Assembly: GCA_044772875.1 (NCBI GenBank)
Contig: CP173058.1
Coordinates: forward strand, 310,001-374,000
Reading direction: 5' to 3'
DNA: 64,000 nucleotides
Source of the DNA: Morganella morganii_D
GTDB lineage: Bacteria; Pseudomonadota; Gammaproteobacteria; Enterobacterales; Enterobacteriaceae
The number at the start of each line of letters is the position of its first letter. Positions within the stretch are counted from its first letter, which is position 1. This document shows, piece by piece, positions 24,714 to 33,415 of the stretch. The notes under the pieces were generated by a model. It had not been told where the DNA came from. It was given only the letters and a program-made list of their open reading frames with translations, and did no database searches. Position numbers and translations under genes: made by a program.

Positions 24714-25664
24714 TTACCGGCCGAGACGTTTTTCAATGGCATCCATCAGCATGCCGGTGACAGAAACGTCCGGTTGTGCGGCTTCAATTTCGCGGGCACA
24801 GGTCGGGCTGGTCACGTTGATTTCAGTCAGACGGTCGCCGATCACATCCAGGCCGACAAAAATCAGGCCTTTCTCTTTGAGAACCGGTGCCACGCTGCGG
24901 GCAATTGCCCAATCGCTCTCACTCAGCGGGCGTACTTCACCGTGACCACCGGCAGCAAGGTTACCGCGTGTTTCGCCTTTGGCCGGGATCCGGGCCAGGC
25001 AGTAAGGCACTGGTTCACCGTCCACTACGAGGATGCGTTTATCACCGTCTTTGATAGCAGGCAGGAAATTTTGTGCCATACAGAAAGTATGACCATGATT
25101 TGTCAGGGTTTCGATAATCACACCGACGTTCGGGTCATCCTGTTTCAGACGGAAAATAGAGGCACCGCCCATGCCGTCGAGTGGTTTGAAAATCACATCG
25201 CCGTGCTTCCGGTGGAATTCACGCAGACGCTGTGCACTGCGGGTGACCAGCGTGTCAGGGGTCAGATCAGCAAACCAGGCGGTGAACAGTTTTTCATTAC
25301 AGTCGCGCAGGCTCTGCGGTTTGTTGACGATCAGGGAACCGGCACTTTCCGCGCGCTCAAGGATATAGGTGGCGTAAATGAATTCAGTATCAAACGGCGG
25401 ATCTTTGCGCATCAGAATGACATTCAGTGTTCCCAGTGCGATATCCTGTTCGCTGCCGAACTGATACCAGTCTGCCGGATCTTCTTTCACCGTCAGTGTC
25501 CGGGTACGGGCACGGGCAACACCCTGATGCAGATAGAGGTCATTCATTTCCATATAATGGATTTCGTAACCACGGCGCTGTGCTTCGAGCAGCATCGCGA
25601 AACTGGTGTCTTTCCTGATTTTGATGGAATCGATAGGATCCATCACAATACCGAGCTTGATCAT
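24714..25664 (-). CDS. gshB: Glutathione synthetase
   Basis: A 316-residue ATP-grasp ligase joining gamma-glutamylcysteine and glycine. It begins MIKLGIVMDPIDSIKIRKDT and contains RKDPPFDTEFIYATYILE, NKPQSLRDCNEKLFTAWF, KPLDGMGGASIFRL and a C-terminal GLDVIGDRLTEINVTSPTC with metal-binding Glu and Asn. Length equals the E. coli enzyme. It follows rsmE by 9 bases. A 351-codon open frame on the opposite strand is a shadow. Confidence 0.97.
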   Translation of the reverse strand: MIKLGIVMDPIDSIKIRKDTSFAMLLEAQRRGYEIHYMEMNDLYLHQGVARARTRTLTVKEDPADWYQFGSEQDIALGTLNVILMRKDPPFDTEFIYATYILERAESAGSLIVNKPQSLRDCNEKLFTAWFADLTPDTLVTRSAQRLREFHRKHGDVIFKPLDGMGGASIFRLKQDDPNVGVIIETLTNHGHTFCMAQNFLPAIKDGDKRILVVDGEPVPYCLARIPAKGETRGNLAAGGHGEVRPLSESDWAIARSVAPVLKEKGLIFVGLDVIGDRLTEINVTSPTCAREIEAAQPDVSVTGMLMDAIEKRLGR

Positions 25665-25673
25665 TTTTTCTCC

Positions 25674-26405
25674 TTAACCCAGATCGCCGAAACGCACCTG
25701 CAATGCAGTGATTGCAGTGAGCGCGGTGGTTTCTGTGCGTAATACACGCGGCCCTAATAATATGTCGGTGAACTGATGACCCGCGGTCATCGCAATTTCC
25801 TCTGCCGACAGCCCGCCTTCCGGGCCAATCAGCAATCGCACTTTAGCGGTTTCAGCGGGCAGTGTATTGATACTTTGTGATGCGCGCGGATGTAAATTTA
25901 TCTTCAGTGCATCATCTGCTTCCGCACACCATGCTTCCAGGGATTGCACCGGGAGGATCTCGGGAATCACGTTACGTCCGCACTGTTCGCAGGCGGCGAT
26001 GGCAATTTTCTGCCACTGCTGCTGTTTTTTGTCCAGCCGTTCACCATCCAGTTTAACACCACAGCGCTCAGAGATCAGCGGGGTAATAATCTGAACACCC
26101 AGTTCAACGGATTTCTGAATGGTAAATTCCATTTTTTCGCCGCGTGACATCACTTGTCCGAGGTGGATAGCCAGCGGGGATTCGCGGTTATCATCCTGTT
26201 CATCCGTTACACGGACGACCACACTTTTTTTGCTGATATCGGCAATTTCGGCATTAAAAATCCGGTTGGTACCGTTAAACAGGATCAGGGAATAGCCGGT
26301 TTTCATCCGGAGTACGCGGGCAACATGGTTAGCGCCGTCATCTGTCAGTTCAGTCACCATACCGGGCGTCAAAGTCCCGGGGTGATAAATGCGTGGGGTC
26401 CGCAT
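25674..26405 (-). CDS. rsmE: 16S rRNA m3U1498 methyltransferase
   Basis: A 243-residue SPOUT-fold methyltransferase, the family length, from ATG 26405 (MRTPRIYHPGTL). Features are the N-terminal PUA-like part (HVARVLRMKTGYSLILFNGT), QKSVELGVQIITPLISERC, and the knot region RLLIGPEGGLSAEEIAM and LGPRVLRTETTALTAI. The open frame extends to 26492, but those residues are not homologous and the ribosome site AAAGGA lies before 26405. First gene of its operon, divergent from the prepilin peptidase. Confidence 0.96.
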   Translation of the reverse strand: MRTPRIYHPGTLTPGMVTELTDDGANHVARVLRMKTGYSLILFNGTNRIFNAEIADISKKSVVVRVTDEQDDNRESPLAIHLGQVMSRGEKMEFTIQKSVELGVQIITPLISERCGVKLDGERLDKKQQQWQKIAIAACEQCGRNVIPEILPVQSLEAWCAEADDALKINLHPRASQSINTLPAETAKVRLLIGPEGGLSAEEIAMTAGHQFTDILLGPRVLRTETTALTAITALQVRFGDLG

Positions 26406-26646
26406 GAAAATATCCTTTACGTTCTGCCGGCACGCCGCCGGTTTATATATATTGCTCCATAATAATAGAGGGAGGATCCTCACTGCAAGCATCAGCCGGG
26501 ATCATAACCGTCCCGGGATGCTGTCAATATTGCGTGATGACCCGAAAAAAAATGTAATTCAGCGGTAATCAGGGAAAAAAACGTGTCTTTTCCGGAGCGG
26601 TCAGGCAGGCTGCGGGTATCGCAACAGGGAACGCGGCGGAGGACAC

Positions 26647-27300
26647 ATGGACTGGCTGATTATGGTTATCTGGGGATTACTTTTGCCGCTGCCGGTAAAA
26701 GCCGGGACGGAATATATTTTGCGGCATTATTATCAGTATCCGCAGCGATTGTCCGGCCGGTGGCTGTATCTGCACTGTCTGCTATCCGGCGTATTTATTG
26801 TGTTCTGGTCAGACGGGCAGGCAGTGCATATCTTGTTTCTGACACTGCTCTTTTTGTGTCTGGTGATGCTGTTTCATATTGATAACGCTGTGTTTTATCT
26901 GCCGGATAAACTGGTGTTTCCGGTGCTGTGGGGCGGGCTGCTGTTTCAGAATGAGGTGCAGTTGATTACTGTTTCTTCTGCGCTGTACGGGGTTATCGGC
27001 GGTTTTTTCCTGCTCTGGTTTGTGGCGGAAGGTTATGCATGGCGCCGGAAAAAAAGCGGGCTGGGAGGCGGGGATATAAAATTGTTCTCCGCAACGGGTG
27101 CCTGGGTGGGGGCGGAACAGCTCGCGCTGCTGCTGATGCTGGCGTGTGTATCCGCGCTGGTGGTGTACGGACTGCAATATTTTCGTCACCGCTGTAATCA
27201 TCTCCCGCCATGCGGTACGCGCATCATTGCTTTCGGACCGTATTTAATTGCGGGGATGATTATGGTGATGGGGCTGATGTCAGGCAGCCGTTTTCAGTAA
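26647..27300 (+). CDS. A24 family prepilin peptidase (short form)
   Basis: A 217-residue polytopic membrane aspartyl protease. The catalytic pair is visible: Asp79 in LFHIDNAVFYLPDKL and Asp143 in GLGGGDIKLFSATGAW. The N-terminal cysteine-rich methyltransferase domain of full PilD/GspO is missing, as in short archaeal-like or TadV/CpaA-like forms, so it may cleave but not methylate prepilins. GGAGG lies 4 bases before ATG 26647. No pilin gene is adjacent; the PilT-like gene 3 kb upstream is a possible functional partner. The last 21 bases overlap the convergent DsbA-like gene. Confidence 0.85.
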   Translation: MDWLIMVIWGLLLPLPVKAGTEYILRHYYQYPQRLSGRWLYLHCLLSGVFIVFWSDGQAVHILFLTLLFLCLVMLFHIDNAVFYLPDKLVFPVLWGGLLFQNEVQLITVSSALYGVIGGFFLLWFVAEGYAWRRKKSGLGGGDIKLFSATGAWVGAEQLALLLMLACVSALVVYGLQYFRHRCNHLPPCGTRIIAFGPYLIAGMIMVMGLMSGSRFQ

Positions 27301-27894
27301 CGGGATCAGCTTTTCCCAATGTGATTCCGCACCCAGTACCGCCTGGTTCGGAATGTGCTGAAATACGCCGTCTTCTTCCAGCAGCAGCGTCGGGAAGCCG
27401 CCGGTCGGGTTATGCACAAATAACTGACGGCTCTCACCGATATGCTGTTCAGTATTATCAGACTGAATATCGCTGATATCCAGCTTATCCGCCAGCTTGC
27501 GCAGGGTATCGCGGTTAAGCGGCAGCCCGTCCTGATAATAGGCTTTCTGACAGGCATCCAGCATTTCAATGCCTTTACCGGACTGCGCTTGCGCACAGAG
27601 GATCGCAGCAATCGGCGGCGCGGAATCCATCACCCACTCCTGATTTTTCAGCAGAGTGTAAAAGGCATCGGTAAACGGCTGTCCGGTCAGCTGAGTGATG
27701 CGCTGATTGTGATTCCGGATCATATCCCGCAGGCTGTCATCTGCCGGGCGGCGCTGTGAGCCGGTGATCATCCCGCCACCGTGCAGGGCGATAGTCACGC
27801 CCTGTTTATGTGCGGCCTGAATAAACGGCGCGATACCATAACACCAGCCGCAGAGCGGATCATATATATAGTGCAGTGTTTTTACGGACATCAT
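27280..27894 (-). CDS. DsbA family thioredoxin-fold protein
   Basis: A 204-residue protein with the redox motif CGWC in IYDPLCGWCYGIAPFI near the N-terminus and the cis-Pro region in NPTGGFPTLLLEEDG. No signal peptide is seen, so it is probably cytoplasmic, like FrnE-type DsbA relatives rather than periplasmic DsbA. It lies 17 bases after the MBL-fold gene on the same strand, so the two are likely co-transcribed under the divergent LysR regulator. Its substrate is unknown. Confidence 0.82.
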   Translation of the reverse strand: MMSVKTLHYIYDPLCGWCYGIAPFIQAAHKQGVTIALHGGGMITGSQRRPADDSLRDMIRNHNQRITQLTGQPFTDAFYTLLKNQEWVMDSAPPIAAILCAQAQSGKGIEMLDACQKAYYQDGLPLNRDTLRKLADKLDISDIQSDNTEQHIGESRQLFVHNPTGGFPTLLLEEDGVFQHIPNQAVLGAESHWEKLIPLLKTAA

Positions 27895-27911
27895 GTTTTC
27901 CTTAAATCAGA

Positions 27912-28790
27912 TTACTGCGGCCAGCGCATTTCGCCTTTGAGCACTTTGGCGCTCAGTTCCAGGCTTGATTCATCCGCCAGGGCCGGGTAAGCGGTTTTCA
28001 GTGTGCTGATCATCTGCTGTGAATCCTTACTCTCTTTCAGCGCAATTTCCGCACGGGTCAGATAATCTGCGGTAAAGGTAATGGCAGCCGGTGAAAAATG
28101 GCTGTTGCCGGTATAATGGCCCGGCACCACGGTTTCCGGATGCTTATCCTGCATACTTTTCAGTGACTGCTGCCAGTACTGGCGGGATTCCCGGGTTTGG
28201 GTATCCGCCAGCCAGACATGGATATTTTCCGATACCAGCACGCCTCCCATCACGGCAGACAATGACGGTACCCACACATAGCTGCGTTCCGGCGCCGGGC
28301 TGTCCAGTCCTTCAATCAGAATACTTTCCCCCTCCAGCATAATGCGATTGCCCTCTAACGGCTCAGGCACAATGATACTCTGCGGGGCATTCTCTTTCAG
28401 TACCGGTCCCCAGTAAGCCAGTTTTCCGTCTTTGCTCTCTTTAATCAGGGCAACGGTTTGCGGGGTGGCCACAATTTTAGCCTGCGGGAAGGCTTTTTTC
28501 AGTTCATCCAGCCCGAAATAGAAATCCGGATCAGAATGGCTGATATAAATGGTGGTCAGTGTTTTGCCGGTCGCCCGAATTTTATCAGCCAGTACCTGAG
28601 CATCATCTTTCTGAAACTGAGCATCAATCAGAACCACCTCATTTTTGCCGCTGATGATTTCCGAGGAAACCGGGAAGATACTTTTTTCGCCGGGGTTATA
28701 CACTTCCAGGGACAGCGGGGCGGCGGCAGTAATAAAAGAGGCACCCATCAGTGCGCTGAATACCAGTGAGTTACGGATTGCAGAAGTCAT
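27912..28790 (-). CDS. Exported MBL-fold metallo-hydrolase-like protein
   Basis: A 292-residue preprotein (signal peptide ending FITAAAP) with a metallo-beta-lactamase fold: EVVLIDAQFQKDDAQVLADK with the early Asp, then ISHSDPDFYFGLDELKKAFP in place of the usual HxHxDH, and PGHYTGNSHF near residue 220. Because HxHxDH is reduced to H-S-D-P-D, the metal site may be mononuclear or altered; this subgroup exists in other Proteobacteria and has no firm substrate. It is first in a two-gene unit with the DsbA-like gene and divergent from a LysR regulator. Nothing indicates beta-lactam hydrolysis. Confidence 0.78.
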   Translation of the reverse strand: MTSAIRNSLVFSALMGASFITAAAPLSLEVYNPGEKSIFPVSSEIISGKNEVVLIDAQFQKDDAQVLADKIRATGKTLTTIYISHSDPDFYFGLDELKKAFPQAKIVATPQTVALIKESKDGKLAYWGPVLKENAPQSIIVPEPLEGNRIMLEGESILIEGLDSPAPERSYVWVPSLSAVMGGVLVSENIHVWLADTQTRESRQYWQQSLKSMQDKHPETVVPGHYTGNSHFSPAAITFTADYLTRAEIALKESKDSQQMISTLKTAYPALADESSLELSAKVLKGEMRWPQ

Positions 28791-28903
28791 AGTGTTATCC
28801 TTTTTGCAGGTGAGTCGTTAAGATGACGCTATAATAAGTTGCATAATCCGCCGGAAAAACCCCATAATCCGGTCTTCATTGTTGCATAAAACGGACAAAT
28901 AAA

Positions 28904-29830
28904 ATGGACAGGATCACTGCCGCTCAGGTTTTTATCGCCATTACCGAACAGCGCAATATGAGCAAAGCCGCAGATATGCTGGGTATGTCCCGTGCGATGG
29001 TCACACGCTATCTGGCCGAAATGGAAAACTGGGCCGGTGTACGGTTACTGAACCGGACCACCCGCAGCCTGACGCTGACTTCCGCCGGTGAAACCGTGCT
29101 GACACAAAGCCGGGAGCTGCTGTCACTGGCAACGGCGATTGCCCGTCCGGTGGTGACAAAAGATGAGGCTGTCAGCGGACTGGTACGGATCACCTGTGCT
29201 CAGTCACTGGCGATGGTGGCACTGTCGAAGGCGCTTGTGCAGTTCCGGGCCCGTTATCCGGCTATTGCGGTGGATGTGCAGGTTACAAATAAGGCGATCA
29301 GTCTGGTGGAGGAACGTATTGATCTGGGGATCCGTATTACCAATAATCTTGAACCGAATCTGATTGCGAAGCCGCTTTCCCGCTGTGATTCCGTAGTGTG
29401 TGCGGCACCGGCGTATCTGAAAAAGCACGGTTATCCGCCGTCCCCTGAAGCGCTCAGTGAGCTGACCTGCCTGACCTATAATTTTTACGGCCGCAGCCTG
29501 TGGCTGTTTGAACAGGATGATGAGGTGATTTCCGTACCGGTAAGCGGGACACTCAGTGCCAATGAATCCACTTTTCTGCTGGAAGCGACCCTGAACGGTG
29601 AAGGAATTGCATTGCAGCCTTATTGTTCGGTGTATGAGCATCTGAAAACCGGGCGTCTGGTGCGTCTGTTACCGGAATACCGGCTGCCTGCACTCGGGAT
29701 TTACGGCATTTACACCAGCCGCGAGCATATGGCGCGGCCGCTGCGCCTGCTGCTGGATTTTCTGGCGGAGTGGTTTGCGCACTCGCCGGACTGGCTGCCG
29801 TATCTGCTGGATGAAAAAACTAACCGGTAA
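28904..29830 (+). CDS. LysR family transcriptional regulator
   Basis: A 308-residue LTTR: an N-terminal winged helix (MDRITAAQVFIAITEQRNMS, KAADMLGMSRAMVTRYLAEM, LLNRTTRSLTLTSAG) and a C-terminal effector domain (LVRITCAQSLAMVALSKALV, DLGIRITNNLEPNLIAKPL). It faces away from the MBL/DsbA-like pair across 113 bases that contain a direct repeat GTTGCATAA (28838-28846 and 28881-28889), candidate binding half-sites. By LTTR habit it probably controls that pair. Its 3' end overlaps the convergent lysR gene by 11 bases. Confidence 0.9.
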   Translation: MDRITAAQVFIAITEQRNMSKAADMLGMSRAMVTRYLAEMENWAGVRLLNRTTRSLTLTSAGETVLTQSRELLSLATAIARPVVTKDEAVSGLVRITCAQSLAMVALSKALVQFRARYPAIAVDVQVTNKAISLVEERIDLGIRITNNLEPNLIAKPLSRCDSVVCAAPAYLKKHGYPPSPEALSELTCLTYNFYGRSLWLFEQDDEVISVPVSGTLSANESTFLLEATLNGEGIALQPYCSVYEHLKTGRLVRLLPEYRLPALGIYGIYTSREHMARPLRLLLDFLAEWFAHSPDWLPYLLDEKTNR

Positions 29831-30734
29831 CCTGCTTTAATTGCCGTAAAACAGACTGCATATGCTGACGGAAATGCGTAATAAAAATATCCGTCAATAC
29901 TGAATGCGGTCTGTGCTGCGGGCGGATCAGGCTCACGGTGAACGGAATATCCTCACTGAACGGGCGGACACAAATTCCGCTGCAATCCATGGCGGTCAGC
30001 GGGTTAACGACAGATACCCCCAGTCCCTCTCTGACCATAGCACATACCGAGGCGGCACTGTGTGTCTCCATAATCATCCGCCGCGGGATCTGTTTTTCAC
30101 TGAATAATGCATCGATTTTCTGCCGGTAGCTGTCCGCAACGGACAGACTGATAAAATTCTGCTGTGCAAAATCACCGGGTGTCAGTACCGCTTTGCTGCA
30201 CAGCGGGTGAGATTCAGGGAGTACACAGACTTCACTGAGTGTGATCAGGGTTTCCTGTATTGTGCCGGGCGGCGTCAGCTGATGTTCTGTGATCCCGAGA
30301 TCATAACGCTGAGCAGAGAGCCACTCTTCAAGCAGTGGTGACTCCTGCGGGGCGATTTCAAAATTCACATCCGGATACTGTGCATGAAATGCCCGGCAGA
30401 CGGCGGGCAGTAAAGACTGAGCAAAGGCGGGCAGACAGGTGATCGCTAACTGAGCATGCTGAAAATGACGGATGCTCTCCGCTGCCCGGCTGATGCGCTC
30501 AAGCCCGTAATAAGACCGTTCCACTTCCTCAAATAACCGCAGCCCCTGTTCTGTCGGGTGCAGGCGGCCTTTGATACGGTCGAAAACACGGAACCCGAGG
30601 ATTTTTTCGAAACGGGCAAGTTCACGGCTGACGGTCGGCTGAGACGTGTGCAGCAGTCGCGCGGCATCCGTCAGACTTTTTGTTGTCATGACCGCGTGGA
30701 AAATATCAATGTGACGCCAGGAGTAGTGTTCCAT
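29820..30734 (-). CDS. lysR: LysR, activator of lysA
   Basis: A 304-residue LTTR whose N-terminus (HIDIFHAVMTTKSLTDAARL, LHTSQPTVSRELARFEKILG) is characteristic of the diaminopimelate-decarboxylase regulator. The effector domain includes FAQSLLPAVCRAFHAQYPDV and MVREGLGVSVVNPL. In E. coli LysR activates lysA in the presence of diaminopimelate and low lysine. It is divergent from lysA, the classic pair, with a dyad operator in the 118-base spacer. Confidence 0.94.
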   Translation of the reverse strand: MEHYSWRHIDIFHAVMTTKSLTDAARLLHTSQPTVSRELARFEKILGFRVFDRIKGRLHPTEQGLRLFEEVERSYYGLERISRAAESIRHFQHAQLAITCLPAFAQSLLPAVCRAFHAQYPDVNFEIAPQESPLLEEWLSAQRYDLGITEHQLTPPGTIQETLITLSEVCVLPESHPLCSKAVLTPGDFAQQNFISLSVADSYRQKIDALFSEKQIPRRMIMETHSAASVCAMVREGLGVSVVNPLTAMDCSGICVRPFSEDIPFTVSLIRPQHRPHSVLTDIFITHFRQHMQSVLRQLKQVTG

Positions 30735-30744
30735 TATTCATCAA

Positions 30745-30763
30745 ATTCATATCAGTAATGAAT
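30745..30763. promoter_or_regulatory. Candidate LysR operator between lysR and lysA
   Basis: ATTCAT (30745-30750) and ATGAAT (30758-30763) form a dyad spaced by 7 bases, the T-N11-A layout of LTTR sites. A further ATTCAT (30736-30741) lies just before. It is 11 to 29 bases from the lysR start, fitting autoregulation plus lysA activation. Confidence 0.55.
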
Positions 30764-30852
30764 AGACTTTAGCAAATCAGATATTTTAAATCCCGCAGAT
30801 TTTTTGTCACGATGGAAAAAAATGAGATCAGAATCAAAAAGGGCACAACATC

Positions 30853-32103
30853 ATGACCATCGCAACCAAAACGCTCCGCGCCCCGTTTACTCCGGATGCC
30901 CTGCGCAATCTGGCACAGCAGTACGGCACCCCGCTGTGGCTGTATGACAGTGAGGTGATTGTCAGCCGTATTGCACGGCTGAATCGCTTTGATGTGATCC
31001 GTTTTGCGCAGAAAGCCAATTCCAACATTCATATTCTGCGTCTGATGCGTGAGCATGGTGTAAAGGTGGATTCTGTATCCGCCGGGGAAATCGAACGGGC
31101 ACTGAAAGCCGGTTACAGCCCGGATGAAATTGTTTTCACGGCAGATATGATCACCGAAGAAACGCTGGATCGTGTGCTGGAACTCGGCATTGCGGTGAAT
31201 ACCGGCTCGGTGGATATGCTGCGTCAGATTGGTGCCCGTCGTCCGGGGCATCCGGTGTGGCTGCGTATCAATCCCGGCTTTGGTCACGGGCACAGTCAGA
31301 AAACCAATACCGGCGGCGAGAACAGCAAGCACGGGATCTGGTTTGCTGATCTCGGTGAAGCTCTGACGGAGATCCGCCACTATCAGCTGACATTAACCGG
31401 TATCCATATGCATATCGGTTCCGGTGTGGATTATGAGCACCTGGCGACCGTCTGTGATGCGATGGCCGAACTGGTAATCACCAATAATCTGGATATCCGT
31501 GCTATTTCTGCCGGCGGCGGATTATCGACCCCTTATCGCGAAGGGGATGAAATTATTGATATCGACAATTATTTCTCGCTCTGGGATGCGGCCCGGGCAC
31601 GCATTGCCCGTCATCTCGGTCGTGATATCACACTGGAAATTGAGCCCGGACGTTATCTGGTGGCCGAATCCGGCATTCTGCTGGCACAGGTGCGGGCAGT
31701 CAAAGGAATGGGAAGCCGCCACTATGTGCTGGTGGACAGCGGTTTTAATGACCTGATGCGGCCGGCGATGTACGGCAGTTATCACCATATTTCGGTATTA
31801 CCGGCAGCGGGAGAGCGGCAAAGCAGTGCTGTGCGGGAAACGATTGTGGCCGGGCCGTTATGTGAATCCGGTGATGTTTTTACCCAGTTGGAAGGCGGAA
31901 TGGTGGTACCGCGTGCGTTACCTGAAGTCAGTGTGAATGATTTTCTGGTCTTTCACGATACAGGGGCTTACGGCGCATCGATGTCATCGAATTACAACAG
32001 CCGCCCGTTATTACCGGAAATCTTATTTACTGACGGGAAACCGAAACTTATCCGCCGCCGTCAGACAATTGATGAACTGATGGCATTGGAAATCACAGAA
32101 TAA
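30853..32103 (+). CDS. lysA: Diaminopimelate decarboxylase
   Basis: A 416-residue fold-type III PLP enzyme making L-lysine from meso-diaminopimelate, the final step of lysine biosynthesis. Motifs are RFAQKANSNIHILRLM with the PLP Lys, DSVSAGEIERALKAGY, LTGIHMHIGSGVDYEHL, LEIEPGRYLVAESG and VAGPLCESGDVF with the catalytic Cys, then DTGAYGASMSSNYN. ATG 30853 follows GGGCACAACATC. It is closed by a strong terminator. Confidence 0.97.
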   Translation: MTIATKTLRAPFTPDALRNLAQQYGTPLWLYDSEVIVSRIARLNRFDVIRFAQKANSNIHILRLMREHGVKVDSVSAGEIERALKAGYSPDEIVFTADMITEETLDRVLELGIAVNTGSVDMLRQIGARRPGHPVWLRINPGFGHGHSQKTNTGGENSKHGIWFADLGEALTEIRHYQLTLTGIHMHIGSGVDYEHLATVCDAMAELVITNNLDIRAISAGGGLSTPYREGDEIIDIDNYFSLWDAARARIARHLGRDITLEIEPGRYLVAESGILLAQVRAVKGMGSRHYVLVDSGFNDLMRPAMYGSYHHISVLPAAGERQSSAVRETIVAGPLCESGDVFTQLEGGMVVPRALPEVSVNDFLVFHDTGAYGASMSSNYNSRPLLPEILFTDGKPKLIRRRQTIDELMALEITE

Positions 32104-32135
32104 TATATTATCCGTATCGTATCCGGCTGATACTG

Positions 32136-32167
32136 AAAATACCCGGGAGTAAAATCCCGGGTATTTT
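32136..32167. terminator. Terminator of lysA
   Basis: AAAATACCCGGGA (32136-32148) and TCCCGGGTATTTT (32155-32167) form a perfect 13-bp stem with a 6-base loop and A/T flanks, active in either direction. Confidence 0.93.
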
Positions 32168-32425
32168 ATTATATATACTCCCCATGAGTATATTGATGTT
32201 ATTTACCCGTCACATAAAAATAACAACAGAATGATGATTGTTAACGTAATAACTGCATCCGGAGACAGTATTCCGGCAGAGTGTGACAGGTGTTATAAAA
32301 TAGGTTTCCTGCCATAGTGTCGTTGCATTGTTCCCTTTATTATCCCTTTTGTTACTTTATTATTTATCACCGGCACAGTTTATGTATAACAGTATCGGTC
32401 AGTTTTTTCCGGGGACGTGTGTATT
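32168..32425. other. Intergenic upstream region of the OYE-like gene
   Basis: No gene is seen in this AT-rich 258-base gap. An 8-bp hairpin, ATATACTC (32173-32180) with GAGTATAT (32186-32193), lies just past the lysA terminator. The promoter of the following two genes should be here, but no confident -35/-10 pair could be chosen. Confidence 0.45.
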
Positions 32426-33385
32426 ATGAATTTAATGCAGCCATTTGTATCAGAAAAATTAACGCTTAAAAATAAATTAGTTTATCCTCCGGTCAGAATA
32501 AAACGAGCCATTGACGGTTACGCTGATTACTTTCATCTGGCGCATTATATGTCTTTTGCTGTCGGACAGGTCGGACTGATTATTATGGAAGAGTGTGCGG
32601 TTACCGCTGACGGCCGTCTGGGAAGTGGTGCGCTGGGATTATATGAAGACGGGCATGTCACGATGCTGGCTCAGATTGTGGCGATGCTGCAAAATGAAGG
32701 CAGCAAAGTGGCGATTCAGCTCAATCATGCAGGCAGCAAGTCACGACTGGAATCCGGCAATATTATTCAGAATATTAATGCATTAACAGCAGAAGATATC
32801 ACCGGGTTGTTTGACTGCTATACACGGGCTGCAGCGCGGGCAAATAACGCCGGATTTGATGCACTGGAAATTATGGCATCCCATGAATTTTTAATTTCTC
32901 AGTTTATTGACCGCCGGGCAAATCAGCGTACTGATAAATATGCCGACCCGGTTATTTTCCTGACGGAATTACTGACCGCAGTCCGTAAATCCTGGCCGGA
33001 AGATAAAGCGATTATTTTGCGTATCGGCACCCGCTATTGTGAAGAAGACAGTATTTTATTTACACAAAAAATTTTGCGTAATATTAATCTGCTTATCGAT
33101 ATTGTACATATATCCAATGGCGGCAGCCAGATGCACGGCACAAATAAAGGCACGGCCTATCAGCTGGAGGATACTAAGGCCATTAAGAAAAACTGTGAAA
33201 AACCGGTGATTGTTGTCGGTGGTATTCGTGACCATCAACTGGCAGACGATATATTAGAACATCAGTATGCAGATTTAATTGCAGTAGGCCGCGGATTATT
33301 ACGCAATCCTAACTGGTATCTGGAATATTTACTGAAATATGATCGTAAATTAATTCCGCGTCCGTATATCCGGGCATTTCGCTGA
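32426..33385 (+). CDS. Old Yellow Enzyme-like NADH:flavin oxidoreductase, divergent
   Basis: A 319-residue TIM-barrel flavoprotein homologue: KNKLVYPPVRIKRAIDGYAD (FMN loop), VAIQLNHAGSKSRL, and RRANQRTDKYADPVIFLTEL. FMN phosphate binding is in VVGGIRDH and LIAVGRGLLRNPNW. The usual HxxH substrate pair appears as MASH in LEIMASHEFLISQF, so the first His is replaced, and the YGGS turn is missing. It may therefore have unusual substrates. The start ATG 32426 follows GGGGA; a GTG at 32417 is less likely. A binding-protein gene starts 30 bases downstream, suggesting a two-gene operon. Confidence 0.8.
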   Translation: MNLMQPFVSEKLTLKNKLVYPPVRIKRAIDGYADYFHLAHYMSFAVGQVGLIIMEECAVTADGRLGSGALGLYEDGHVTMLAQIVAMLQNEGSKVAIQLNHAGSKSRLESGNIIQNINALTAEDITGLFDCYTRAAARANNAGFDALEIMASHEFLISQFIDRRANQRTDKYADPVIFLTELLTAVRKSWPEDKAIILRIGTRYCEEDSILFTQKILRNINLLIDIVHISNGGSQMHGTNKGTAYQLEDTKAIKKNCEKPVIVVGGIRDHQLADDILEHQYADLIAVGRGLLRNPNWYLEYLLKYDRKLIPRPYIRAFR

Positions 33386-33415
33386 TAAAGTTAAAGGCAA
33401 TGACAGGAAAGTATA

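Noticed and set aside
24687..25742. 351-codon plus-strand open frame opposite gshB and rsmE
   Set aside because: It lies entirely antisense to well-recognised genes, and its sequence shows no family features. It arises from codon bias in the real genes.
27912..28790. Metallo-beta-lactamase resistance gene
   Set aside because: Only the fold matches; the HxHxDH zinc motif is not intact and the context is a LysR/DsbA-like cluster, so a resistance role is unsupported.
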